This document shows positions 1 to 7,138 of a DNA stretch of 14,450 nt, in pieces. Source of the stretch: CAYVUV01 sp964455095 (GTDB lineage: Bacteria; Desulfobacterota; Binatia; HRBIN30; CADEER01). The DNA lies in NCBI GenBank assembly GCA_964455095.1, contig CAYVUV010000313.1, forward strand, positions 1-14,450. Direction: 5' to 3'. Below the pieces are notes generated by a model. That model had not been told where the DNA came from. It searched no databases and saw only the letters and a program-made list of their open reading frames with translations. Numbering within the stretch: the first letter of the stretch is position 1; each line of letters opens with the position of its first letter. Position numbers and translations under genes: made by a program.

Positions 1-192
1 GTGCTGCACGACGTCCTCGGCCTGAGCGATCGCGTCTCGCCGAAGTTCGCCAAGCGCTACGCTGATCTGTGGGATGCGGCGCGCACCGCCATTGCCGCCT
101 ACGCCGACGACGTGCGGGCCGAGGCGTTTCCGACTGCGGCGCACAGTTTCCAGTCGCTGGCCAGCGTGGTGCCCAAGGCCGCCGAAGGCTGA
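1..192 (+). CDS. panB: 3-methyl-2-oxobutanoate hydroxymethyltransferase, C-terminal fragment
   Basis: These are the last 63 residues of PanB, which transfers a hydroxymethyl group from 5,10-methylenetetrahydrofolate to 2-oxoisovalerate to give ketopantoate, the first committed step of pantothenate synthesis in the cytoplasm. The visible part carries the typical PanB tail: VLHDVLGL, then PKFAKRYADL, a helix ending in AIAAYADDVRAEAFP, and the closing AAHSF. The active-site barrel lies upstream of the window, so the gene is cut by the window edge rather than broken. The first in-frame codon (GTG) is internal, not a start. The stop is 9 bp before panC, with panD next, so the neighbourhood confirms the call. 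The residues seen contain no catalytic site. Confidence 0.93.
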   Translation: MLHDVLGLSDRVSPKFAKRYADLWDAARTAIAAYADDVRAEAFPTAAHSFQSLASVVPKAAEG

Positions 193-201
193 GCCATCGC
201 C

Positions 202-1065
202 ATGCAGACGATCGATCAGGTGGCGGCGATGCAGGCGTGGTCCGACGCGACGCGCGGCGCCGGGCAGCGCATCGGCCTGGTGCCGACGATGGGCTACCTG
301 CACGCCGGCCATCTCAGCCTCGTGCACGAAGCGCGGCGCCGAAGCGATCGCTGTGTGGCGTCGATTTTCGTCAACCCGCTGCAGTTCGGCGCCAACGAGG
401 ACCTGGCCAAGTATCCGCGCGACCTGGCGCGCGACTCGTCGCAGTTGGCCGAAGCCGGCGTCGATGTGCTCTATCTGCCGGATGCCGCCGCCATGTATCC
501 GCCCGGCTTTCAGACCGAGGTCACCGTCTCGGGTCTGACGCGCGGGCTGTGCGGCCGCTCGCGGCCGACACACTTTCGCGGCGTGACGACCGTGGTGGCC
601 AAGCTGTTCAATGCCGTGAAGCCGCACGTCGCCGTCTTCGGCGAGAAGGACTACCAGCAGCTGGCGACGATTCGCCGCATGGCGGCCGACCTCGACTTTG
701 AGATCGAGGTCATCGGCATGCCCATCGTGCGCGAGGCGGACGGCGTGGCGATGAGCTCGCGCAATGCGTATCTGAGCCCAGCCGAACGCGATGCGGCGCG
801 CTGCCTGTCGCGCGCGCTGGCCGCTGCGCGCGAGGCCGTGGCAGGCGGCGAGGCTGATGCCGCCGCCGTGCTGGCGCGGGCGCAGCGCGTCTGCGAGGCG
901 GAGCCGCTGGCGCGCCTCGACTACGCGGAGCTCGTCGACGCTGAAACCTTGGAGCCCGTCGCGCGCCTGGAGCGCGCGGCGTTGCTCGCTCTCGCCGTCT
1001 ACATCGGCAAGACCCGTCTGATCGACAACGCCGTGCTCGGATCCGTGAGCCAAAGGGAGGCCTAA
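202..1065 (+). CDS. panC: Pantothenate synthetase (pantoate--beta-alanine ligase)
   Basis: PanC joins pantoate to beta-alanine, using ATP through a pantoyl-adenylate intermediate, to make pantothenate. The 287 residues match the usual length of about 280. The nucleotidyltransferase core is plain: VPTMGYLHAGH at 27-37 contains the HIGH-type motif (H34-A-G-H37), FVNPLQF lies at 56-62, FGEKDYQQL at 146-154, and MSSRN at 184-188 is the KMSKS-like loop. The start ATG is 9 bp after the panB stop, with only a weak purine-rich stretch upstream, as expected for translational coupling. The stop codon shares its last base with the panD start. It acts between PanB and PanD, which supplies its beta-alanine. 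Confidence 0.97.
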   Translation: MQTIDQVAAMQAWSDATRGAGQRIGLVPTMGYLHAGHLSLVHEARRRSDRCVASIFVNPLQFGANEDLAKYPRDLARDSSQLAEAGVDVLYLPDAAAMYPPGFQTEVTVSGLTRGLCGRSRPTHFRGVTTVVAKLFNAVKPHVAVFGEKDYQQLATIRRMAADLDFEIEVIGMPIVREADGVAMSSRNAYLSPAERDAARCLSRALAAAREAVAGGEADAAAVLARAQRVCEAEPLARLDYAELVDAETLEPVARLERAALLALAVYIGKTRLIDNAVLGSVSQREA

Positions 1066-1466
1066 TGTATCGCAACATGCTGCGCAGCAAGATTCACCGC
1101 GCCACCGTCACCGGAGCCGAGCTGCACTACGAGGGCAGCGTGACGATCGACGCCGATCTGCTGGAGCGGGCCGACATCATCCCGCACCAGGAGGTGGAGA
1201 TCTGGAACGTCACCAACGGCGAGCGCTTTCGCACCTACGCGCTGCGCGGTCAGCCCGGGTCGGGGGTGGTGTGCATCAACGGCGCGGCGGCGCACAAGGC
1301 GCGGCGCGGCGATCTGGTGATCATCGCCACCTTCGGCTGGATGACCGAGGCCGAAGCCCGGCAGTGGGAGCCGAAGCTGGTGTTTGTCGACGCGCAGAAC
1401 CGGCCGACGCAGCGCACGCACGAGGACGCCGGGCAGGCGGACGTCGCCGAGGTGGTCTGGCAGTAG
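1065..1466 (+). CDS. panD: Aspartate 1-decarboxylase (pyruvoyl-dependent)
   Basis: PanD decarboxylates L-aspartate to beta-alanine, the second substrate of PanC. It is made as a proenzyme that cleaves itself between Gly24 and Ser25 to create the pyruvoyl group. Here EGSV places Gly24-Ser25 exactly at the expected position. The family's active-site residues are also in register: Arg54, Tyr58 and Asn72 (in INGAAA). The protein has 133 residues, a few more than the Escherichia coli enzyme, through a slightly longer tail. The start is fixed by a strong Shine-Dalgarno site (AAAGGGAGG at 1052-1060), and the ATG overlaps the panC stop by one base. It is the last gene of the pan operon and ends 10 bp from the convergent mtnA stop. 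Confidence 0.97.
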   Translation: MYRNMLRSKIHRATVTGAELHYEGSVTIDADLLERADIIPHQEVEIWNVTNGERFRTYALRGQPGSGVVCINGAAAHKARRGDLVIIATFGWMTEAEARQWEPKLVFVDAQNRPTQRTHEDAGQADVAEVVWQ

Positions 1467-1471
1467 GGCGC

Positions 1472-1488
1472 GCCCGTCAGCGACGGGC
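1472..1488. other. Perfect 7-bp hairpin at the panD/mtnA convergent end
   Basis: GCCCGTC (1472-1478) and GACGGGC (1482-1488) are exact inverted repeats around a 3-base loop. The structure lies just after the panD stop and includes the mtnA stop codon. It could form in transcripts of both strands and so might define or protect both mRNA 3' ends. No T-run follows on either strand, so it is not a canonical intrinsic terminator. Confidence 0.4.
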
Positions 1489-2544
1489 AGCGCGCTTGCG
1501 CACTTCGCGGGGCGGCTCGGCGCCCAGCATGCGCGCCAGCGACTTGGTGTACGGTGCCCGGGCGATGCCGCGCTCGGTGATGATGGCCGTCACCAGCTCG
1601 TGCGGGGTGACGTCGAAGGCCGGGTTGGCGACCTTGATGCCGGTCGGGCTGATCTGGCGGTCACACAGGTGTGTGACCTCGCGCGCCGGGCGTTCCTCGA
1701 TCGGAATGGCATCGCCGTTGCGGCAGGCCAGGTCGATCGACGACGTCGGCGCCGCGACGTAGAACGGCACGCGGTGGCGCGCCGCCAGGGCCGCGATGGT
1801 GTAGGTGCCGATCTTGTTGGCGACGTCGCCGTTGGCGGCGGTGCGGTCGGTGCCGACGATCACGCACCCGATGGCGCCGCGCTGCAGGAAGTGCCCGACC
1901 ATGTTGTCGGTGATCAGCGTCACCGGGATGCGGTCCTTTTTCAGCTCCCACGCGGTGAGTCGCGCCCCTTGCAGGAACGGGCGCGTCTCGGTGGCGAAGA
2001 CCGAGATCGACTTGCCGGCTTCCTTGGCGGCGCGGATGACGCCGAGCGCCGTGCCGTATCCCGCAGTGGCGAGCGCGCCGGCGTTGCAGTGCGTGAGTAC
2101 CACCGTGCGCGGCTTGAGCAGCACCGCGCCGTAGCGGCCGAGGGCGCGGTTGTTGGCGATGTCCTCGTGATAGATCGCCAGCGCTTCCTGGCGCAGGATC
2201 TCGCGCACGACTTCGAGGCTGCGACCGCGCGCGCGGCCGAAAGCGGCGCGCATGCGTTCGATGGCCCAGAAGAGGTTGATCGCTGTCGGCCGCGTGATGG
2301 CGAAGCGGCGGCAGATGCGTTCGAAGACGCGTGACTGGTCGGCGTCTCCGGTCTGCGCGACACCGAGGGCGACGCCCATGGCGGCAGCGACGCCGATCGC
2401 CGGGGCCCCGCGCACGACCATCTCCTTGATGGCGCGCGCGACGTCGCGATGATCGCGGTACACGCGATAGACTTCCTGCATCGGCAACAAACGCTGGTCG
2501 AGCAAGACCACCGTGCCGTTGCGCCATTCGACCGGACGAACCAT
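1477..2544 (-). CDS. mtnA: S-methyl-5-thioribose-1-phosphate isomerase
   Basis: MtnA converts the aldose 5-methylthioribose 1-phosphate to the ketose 5-methylthioribulose 1-phosphate in methionine salvage. It belongs to the eIF2B-like isomerase family. The 355 residues match the family length. Motifs in order are RGAPAIGVAAAMGVALG (45-61), LTHCNAGALATAGYGTALG (150-168) with the catalytic Cys153, ETRPFLQGARLTAWEL (186-201), and GTDRTAANGDVANKIGTY (231-248) with the catalytic Asp233. These residues correspond to Cys160 and Asp240 of the Bacillus subtilis enzyme. The ATG has GGAG seven bases upstream. It lies 70 bp downstream of an amidohydrolase on the same strand and may share its transcript. 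No other mtn gene is in view, so the pathway context is unproven, but both catalytic residues are intact. Confidence 0.95.
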   Translation of the reverse strand: MVRPVEWRNGTVVLLDQRLLPMQEVYRVYRDHRDVARAIKEMVVRGAPAIGVAAAMGVALGVAQTGDADQSRVFERICRRFAITRPTAINLFWAIERMRAAFGRARGRSLEVVREILRQEALAIYHEDIANNRALGRYGAVLLKPRTVVLTHCNAGALATAGYGTALGVIRAAKEAGKSISVFATETRPFLQGARLTAWELKKDRIPVTLITDNMVGHFLQRGAIGCVIVGTDRTAANGDVANKIGTYTIAALAARHRVPFYVAAPTSSIDLACRNGDAIPIEERPAREVTHLCDRQISPTGIKVANPAFDVTPHELVTAIITERGIARAPYTKSLARMLGAEPPREVRKRAARR

Positions 2545-2614
2545 AGATGAGCTCCGTCGCCTACATACGTGCCGCGCACGGTGGGGTCAAGGCGAACCTC
2601 CGCGCGCGCGGCGC

Positions 2615-4309
2615 TCAGTGCGCGCGCAGCAAACTGCCGCTGCGCGCCGCGGTGGGTGTGCCAGCATCGACGAGAGGCTCGCCGTTGACGATGACGTACT
2701 CGATGCCGATCGGACGTTGGATCAAACGCGCGGCGCCGCCAGGCAGGTCGTGCACGAGCTCCGTGCGCTGCAAGCCGATGCGCTGCGGATCGAACAGCAC
2801 GATGTCGGCTGGCCATCCGGCGCGCAGTTGTCCGCGCTCGGCGAGTCCGTAACGCGCGGCGGGCACAGCACTGACCAGCCGCACCGCTTCTTCGAGCGTC
2901 AACACGCCGCGCTCGCGCACCCAGTGTGCGAGCAGCGTCGTCGCGAATCCCTGGTCGGCGAGCGTGTCGACATGCGCCCCGGCATCGGACAACGCGACGA
3001 TGGCGGCGGGATGCCGAAGCAACTGTGCGACCTGAGTCTCATCGGTGTTCATGATCGGAATGGCGAACTGGCAGCCGAGGTCGCTCTCAAGCGCCAGGTC
3101 GAGCAGCACGTCGACCGGATCGGCGGCGCGCGCTGCCGCGATCACCGCGATGCTCTGATCGATGAGCGATTGGTGCGCGGCGACCGGCGAGAGGGCCAGG
3201 AAGATCTGCGCCCAGCTCGGGCCGAGCGCGGCGACCCAACCGCCGCCGGCCGACATCTCTCGCAGCTGGGCGCGGAACTCGTCACTGGCGAACAGCGCCA
3301 GGCGCTCCGCGCGCGGCCGTGCCAGGATCGGTCTCCAGAACGGATTGTTGGCGATGGCGATGCCGCCGACTTCGAAACTGATGCGGATCTCGAGCGGCCG
3401 ACACCCGACTTGGGGGTATACCGGGATCCCGTCGCGCTGTGCTTGCCCGGCCGCTTCGATGAGGCGCAGGCACCCCGGGGGATCGAACGGGTTGGCGAGC
3501 AGCGGCGCCCACGTCACCGGTCGCCCGGCGGCGCGCGCCACCTCGATGTAGAACATCTGGTCGGCGAGCTTGTCGTCGGTGCCGCCGAGGAGGTGCAGGG
3601 GGGCGACTTCGATGATGCCGCGACCGAACTCGCGCAACACGCCGGCGAGCGCCGTGATCTCGTCGCGCGGCGCGACGCGGCTCGGCACCGGCGTGCCGCT
3701 GCCAAAGAAATGCGTCGGCGACTCGGAGGTCGAGAAACCGACCGCGCCGGCCTGCATGGCCTGGCGGACGAGGTCCTGCATGCGCGCCAGCTCGTCGGCC
3801 GTGGCTGCGCGCTCGACTGCGGCGCCGTCCATGGCGAAGTAGCGCACCGCGCTGTGGCCGATGAACGCCGCGACGTTTATCGCCGGCCGGCAGCGCTCGA
3901 CGGCGTCGAGATACTCGGGGAACGACTCCCACTCCCAGCGGATACCGGCGCGCAAGGCCTCGGTCGGCATGCCCTCGACGTAGAGCAGCATCTCCATCAG
4001 GAGATCGCGGTGCGCGGACCGGCACGGTGCGATGGTGAACCCGCAGTTGCCCATCACGACGGTCGTGACGCCGTGCCACGACGACGGCGTCAGCGCCGGG
4101 TCCCACGATACCTGGCAGTCGTAGTGGGTGTGGACGTCGATGAAACCGGGCGCGGCGACCAGTCCATCGGCGCGGATCTCGCGCCGGGCGCCGCCGTCGA
4201 TGCGGCCGAATGCCACGACACGTCCGTCGCGAATCGCGATGTCGCCGCCGAAACGGGCGCGCCCCGTGCCGTCGCAGATCTCGGCGCCGCGGATGATGAC
4301 GTCGTACAT
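2615..4309 (-). CDS. D-aminoacylase-like amidohydrolase (N-acyl-D-amino-acid deacylase family)
   Basis: This is a 564-residue metal-dependent hydrolase of the amidohydrolase superfamily, closest in pattern to D-aminoacylase (N-acyl-D-amino-acid deacylase). Such enzymes remove acyl groups from N-acyl-D-amino acids or open related amides. Visible landmarks are an N-terminal beta-sandwich strand set starting YDVIIRGAEICDGTG, the metal motif GFIDVHTHYD (55-64, His60-x-His62), MGNCGF with Cys89 (the position of the bridging metal Cys in D-aminoacylases), IGHSAVR (150-156), SDAGAH (441-446) with the likely catalytic Asp442, and the closing GWPADIVLFDP (498-508). The substrate cannot be told from sequence. 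The chosen ATG follows GGGGGGAGTGAGC, a strong ribosome site. The frame stays open to 4747, but that would run through the glycosyltransferase gene and has no family homology, so I reject it. No signal peptide is seen, so it is probably cytoplasmic. Confidence 0.88.
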   Translation of the reverse strand: MYDVIIRGAEICDGTGRARFGGDIAIRDGRVVAFGRIDGGARREIRADGLVAAPGFIDVHTHYDCQVSWDPALTPSSWHGVTTVVMGNCGFTIAPCRSAHRDLLMEMLLYVEGMPTEALRAGIRWEWESFPEYLDAVERCRPAINVAAFIGHSAVRYFAMDGAAVERAATADELARMQDLVRQAMQAGAVGFSTSESPTHFFGSGTPVPSRVAPRDEITALAGVLREFGRGIIEVAPLHLLGGTDDKLADQMFYIEVARAAGRPVTWAPLLANPFDPPGCLRLIEAAGQAQRDGIPVYPQVGCRPLEIRISFEVGGIAIANNPFWRPILARPRAERLALFASDEFRAQLREMSAGGGWVAALGPSWAQIFLALSPVAAHQSLIDQSIAVIAAARAADPVDVLLDLALESDLGCQFAIPIMNTDETQVAQLLRHPAAIVALSDAGAHVDTLADQGFATTLLAHWVRERGVLTLEEAVRLVSAVPAARYGLAERGQLRAGWPADIVLFDPQRIGLQRTELVHDLPGGAARLIQRPIGIEYVIVNGEPLVDAGTPTAARSGSLLRAH

Positions 4310-4310
4310 G

Positions 4311-4322
4311 CTCACTCCCCCC
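4311..4322 (-). promoter_or_regulatory. Ribosome binding site fixing the amidohydrolase start
   Basis: On the minus strand GGGGGGAGTGAG precedes the ATG at 4309. The GGAG core is five bases from the start. It chooses this start over longer in-frame options, and family homology begins at the same point. Confidence 0.7.
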
Positions 4323-4323
4323 T

Positions 4324-4341
4324 GCGCGGCGAGGGCCGCGC
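4324..4341 (-). other. GC-only 7-bp hairpin in the amidohydrolase leader
   Basis: GCGCGGC (4324-4330) and GCCGCGC (4335-4341) pair perfectly around a four-base loop. The hairpin sits one base upstream of the ribosome binding site of the amidohydrolase, in the 83-bp gap after the glycosyltransferase stop. It may mark an mRNA end for the upstream gene or shape translation of the downstream one. There is no T-run, so termination is not established. In GC-rich DNA such a stem could be chance. Confidence 0.35.
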
Positions 4342-4392
4342 GTGCGTCTCGTTCCCTACGTGGACGCTCACCGGTGCGCTTGTCAACCGCGA

Positions 4393-5286
4393 TCAGTCGT
4401 CGAGCGCGGCCAGCACGCGGGCGGGGTCGAGGCGGTGGATGCAGAGCCGGTCCGTGCCGCACGACGCGCACGGCGGCCCGGCGATCACCACGCGCAACGT
4501 GTCGCCGAGCGGGTGCCACACCTGTGGATCGCTCGCGCCGAAGACGACCGCGCCGCGCGCGCCGACCGCGCCGGCGAGGTGGCTGATGCCCGAGTCGTTG
4601 CCGAGATAGCGGTGCGCCCGGCGCAGCAGGGCTGCGACGCGCGGGAGGGGCTCGTCTACCGCGGCGGCATCGCTCGGTATGTGGGATGGATGCTCGGCTT
4701 CGGCGGGGCCGCACAGCGACAGAACCCGACCGCCGCCGGCGCGCCACATCGCGGCCACCGCGGCCATGCCCTCCCAGTTCTTGCGCGGGCTGCCACTGCC
4801 CGCGTGGATGACCAGCGCGCGGTCTGCCAGCTCATGGCGCGACCACAGCTCGGCGGCCCACGCCTCGGCCTCAGGCGGCAAATGAAGGAGCCGCGTCTCC
4901 GGTTCCACCCCCAGGCAACGGGCGAAGTACTGCGCGGCATGCTCGCCAGCGCGCATGCCGCGAAACTGGTGGACGTGTACCGTGCCCGCGGTGATGGACT
5001 GCAGGCGCTGGGCGAAGGTGACGTTGCCGTATCCGGTCCAGCTGTGCACGCGGCGGAACCCGCCGAGCACCTCCACCGTGCGCGCAGCCAGCGGCGTGGT
5101 CGCAAACAGATCGGCGATCTCGCGGCGATCCACCGAGCCGCCCGACACGCCCTGCGTCGCCAGCAGCTCGAGCAACTGCGGTTGGGCATAGACGATCAGA
5201 GGCTCGCGCAGCGCGCACAAGCTGGGCCAGAGGCACAGGAAGTCGCCGAGCGCGCCGGGGAACAGGATCAGCGTATCGCGTGTCAT
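4393..5286 (-). CDS. Family 9 glycosyltransferase (heptosyltransferase-like)
   Basis: This 297-residue protein looks like a family 9 glycosyltransferase, the GT-B fold group that includes the lipopolysaccharide heptosyltransferases WaaC and WaaF. The N-terminal domain opens with LILFPGALGDFLCLWPSLCAL (6-26), the usual GxxGD acceptor-side loop. The C-terminal donor-binding domain has VIHAGSGSPRKNW (159-171), YLGNDSGISHLAGAVG (227-242) and FGASDPQVWHPLG (249-261). The tail carries three cysteines (CASC at 273-276 and Cys282), as in many family members. It is somewhat shorter than typical WaaF (about 350), mainly in the N-terminal half. The sugar and acceptor cannot be read from sequence; an outer-membrane or surface glycan role is inferred from the family. 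The ATG has no strong ribosome site. It is divergent from cysK, with 71 bp between the two starts. Confidence 0.85.
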   Translation of the reverse strand: MTRDTLILFPGALGDFLCLWPSLCALREPLIVYAQPQLLELLATQGVSGGSVDRREIADLFATTPLAARTVEVLGGFRRVHSWTGYGNVTFAQRLQSITAGTVHVHQFRGMRAGEHAAQYFARCLGVEPETRLLHLPPEAEAWAAELWSRHELADRALVIHAGSGSPRKNWEGMAAVAAMWRAGGGRVLSLCGPAEAEHPSHIPSDAAAVDEPLPRVAALLRRAHRYLGNDSGISHLAGAVGARGAVVFGASDPQVWHPLGDTLRVVIAGPPCASCGTDRLCIHRLDPARVLAALDD

Positions 5287-5305
5287 GCGGTCGCGGAGCG
5301 TTCAA

Positions 5306-5334
5306 TTGACTTGGCCATAGGCCGCCGATAGGTT
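5306..5334 (+). promoter_or_regulatory. Candidate sigma-70-type promoter for cysK-larE
   Basis: TTGACT (5306-5311, five of six to the -35 consensus) and TAGGTT (5329-5334, three of six but with the key T, A and final T) are 17 bp apart. Transcription would begin near 5341, giving a leader of about 17 bases before the cysK ATG. It is judged by eye only. Confidence 0.4.
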
Positions 5335-5342
5335 TCCAGCAA
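5314..5342 (-). promoter_or_regulatory. Weak candidate promoter for the family 9 glycosyltransferase
   Basis: On the minus strand TTGCTG (5337-5342) and TATGGC (5314-5319) are separated by 17 bp, each matching three of six consensus bases. It overlaps the candidate cysK promoter on the other strand. If both are real, the two genes compete for the same DNA. Low confidence. Confidence 0.22.
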
Positions 5343-5357
5343 GGGCGCGTGTGTGAA

Positions 5358-6290
5358 ATGCGGACGGCAGTGGCACGGTCGCCGCTCGACTTGATCGGAA
5401 ACACTCCGGTCGTGCGGCTCAATCGAATGGTCGGCGACCACGACGGCGAGGTGTGGGGGAAGCTCGAGTCCTTCAACCCCGGCGGCAGCGTCAAGGACCG
5501 GATCTGCCTCAGCATGATCGAGGCCGCCGAGCGCGCCGGGCGGCTGAAGCCGGGCGATACGATCATCGAACCGACCAGCGGCAACACCGGAATTGGCCTG
5601 GCGCTGGTGGCGGCGATCAAGGGATACCGGTTGGTGCTCACCATGCCCGACACCATGAGCGAGGAGCGGCGCAGCCTGCTGCTCGCCTATGGCGCGACGT
5701 TGGTGTTGACGCCGGATACCAAGGGCATGCACGGCGCCGTGCGCAAAGCCGAGGAGCTGCTCGCCGAACACCCCGACTACTTCATGCCGCAACAGTTCAA
5801 CAATCCCGCCAACCCCGATGCGCATCGGCGCACGACGGTGGTCGAGCTGATGGAGCAGTTCGAGCACATCGACGCCTTCGTGGCCGGGGTCGGCACCGGC
5901 GGTACGATCACGGGCGTCGGCGAAGTGTTGCGGCGCGAGATGCCCGGCGTGCGAGTCTACGCCGTGGAGCCGGCGGCGTCGCCGGTGCTGTCGGGCGGCG
6001 AGCCGGGATTTCACGGCATTCAGGGAATCGGCGCCGGGTTCGTGCCGGGCATTCTCGACCGCGATGCGTATGACGAAGTGATCACAGTCGCCGATGCCGA
6101 CGCGGCGGCATGCACGCGCCGCCTGGCGCGCGAGGAAGGCCTGCTGCTCGGCATTTCGTCGGGGGCGAATTGTTGGGCGGCATTGAAGGTTGCGCGCGAC
6201 CTCGGCCCCGGCAAAACCGTGGTGACCGTCTTCTGCGATACGGGCGAGCGCTATTTGACCACCGACCTCTTTCACGCCGAGGGTATCTGA
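5358..6290 (+). CDS. cysK: Cysteine synthase A (O-acetylserine sulfhydrylase)
   Basis: This pyridoxal-phosphate enzyme makes L-cysteine from O-acetylserine and sulfide. The 310 residues match CysK. Key pieces in order are DLIGNTPVVRLNR (11-23), NPGGSVKDR (40-48) with the PLP lysine at 46, PTSGNTG (72-78) for the substrate carboxylate, PQQFNNPANP (144-153), GVGTGGTITGVG (177-188) for the cofactor phosphate, GIGAGFVPG (223-231), GISSGAN (265-271) and DTGERYLTT (294-302). An in-frame GTG at 5349 would add three residues, but the AAGGG at 5341-5345 lies too close to serve it and sits 12 bases before this ATG, so I prefer the ATG; the choice is not certain. It lies 2 bp upstream of larE, suggesting that cysteine and sulfur-transfer functions are co-expressed. 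Confidence 0.95.
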   Translation: MRTAVARSPLDLIGNTPVVRLNRMVGDHDGEVWGKLESFNPGGSVKDRICLSMIEAAERAGRLKPGDTIIEPTSGNTGIGLALVAAIKGYRLVLTMPDTMSEERRSLLLAYGATLVLTPDTKGMHGAVRKAEELLAEHPDYFMPQQFNNPANPDAHRRTTVVELMEQFEHIDAFVAGVGTGGTITGVGEVLRREMPGVRVYAVEPAASPVLSGGEPGFHGIQGIGAGFVPGILDRDAYDEVITVADADAAACTRRLAREEGLLLGISSGANCWAALKVARDLGPGKTVVTVFCDTGERYLTTDLFHAEGI

Positions 6291-6292
6291 AA

Positions 6293-7138
6293 ATGCGCGA
6301 CAAGCTCGCCAGGTTGCAGGAGCTGCTGCGCGGTATGGAGCGCGTACTGGTGGCGTTCTCCGGCGGCGTCGATTCGAGCTTTCTGCTCGGCGTGGCCGTT
6401 GAGGAGCTGGGCGACGGGGTCGTGGCACTGACGACATGCTCGCCGACCGCGGCAGAGGACGACGAGTTGCAGGCCCGTGCTCTGGCCGAGACGCTCGGGG
6501 TGCGGCATCTGATCATCGATGCCAATGAGCTGGAGATACCGGGCTACGCCGAGAACCCGACCAACCGCTGCTACTTCTGCAAGGCGAGCTTGTATCGCAT
6601 TTGCCACGCGCAGGCCGCGGAGCTGGGCATCGCGCACATTGTCGACGGCGTCAATGCGGACGACCTCGGCGACTACCGCCCGGGCTTGCAGGCCGCGGGA
6701 GAGCAGGCGATTCGGCATCCCTTGGCGGAAGTCGGTCTGACCAAGGACGAGATCCGGGTGCTGAGCCAGGAACTCGGCTTGCCGACGTGGGACAAGCCGT
6801 CCAGCCCGTGTCTCTCGTCGCGCTTTCCGTACGGGACCGCGATCACGCTCGACGGCTTGCGCAAGGTGGGCGGCGCGGAACGCGTGCTGCGCCGGCTCGG
6901 GTTTCGCGAGTGTCGCGTGCGCTTCCACGATACGGTGGCGCGCATCGAGGTGGCGCCGGCCGAGTTGTCGCGCGCCCTGCAGCCGGAGACACGCGAGGTC
7001 ATTCTGCGCGAATTGCGCGCGCTCGGCTTTCTGTACGTTTGCGTCGATCTGCAGGGCTATCGCACGGGCAGCCTCAACGAGGGGCTTGATCGCTCGACAG
7101 CCACCACTCCGCCCAGCGCAGGTCCTCGGGCGTCGTAA
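6293..7138 (+). CDS. larE: LarE-type ATP-dependent sulfurtransferase for nickel-pincer cofactor
   Basis: LarE adenylates the carboxylates of pyridinium-3,5-biscarboxylic acid mononucleotide and inserts sulfur, toward the nickel-pincer nucleotide cofactor of lactate racemase and relatives. The 281-residue protein has the PP-loop AFSGGVDSSF (21-30), NRCYFCK (91-97) with a CxxC pair (Cys93, Cys96), DGVNADDLGDYRPG (118-131), and KPSSPCLSSRFPYG (168-181) with Cys173, matching the sacrificial cysteine of Lactobacillus plantarum LarE. Homologs with all three cysteines are reported to bind a [4Fe-4S] cluster and may act without being consumed; I infer that type here. The start follows GAGGG by nine bases, inside the cysK end. 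The final 16 or so residues after GYRTGSLNEGL are low-complexity and overlap ispD on the other strand. No larA, larB or larC is in view. Confidence 0.9.
   Translation: MRDKLARLQELLRGMERVLVAFSGGVDSSFLLGVAVEELGDGVVALTTCSPTAAEDDELQARALAETLGVRHLIIDANELEIPGYAENPTNRCYFCKASLYRICHAQAAELGIAHIVDGVNADDLGDYRPGLQAAGEQAIRHPLAEVGLTKDEIRVLSQELGLPTWDKPSSPCLSSRFPYGTAITLDGLRKVGGAERVLRRLGFRECRVRFHDTVARIEVAPAELSRALQPETREVILRELRALGFLYVCVDLQGYRTGSLNEGLDRSTATTPPSAGPRAS

Noticed and set aside
2513..4609. A 698-codon open frame on the plus strand opposite the amidohydrolase
   Set aside because: It mirrors the codon pattern of the real minus-strand gene in GC-rich DNA. Its product is rich in Arg, Asp and Ala, with no recognisable motif.
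4310..4747. N-terminal extension of the amidohydrolase
   Set aside because: It would overlap the glycosyltransferase by 355 bp, is Arg-rich without homology, and bypasses an excellent ribosome site at the internal ATG.
6110..6292. N-terminal extension of larE into cysK
   Set aside because: LarE homology starts at the ATG at 6293, which has its own ribosome site. The extension is out-of-frame cysK sequence.
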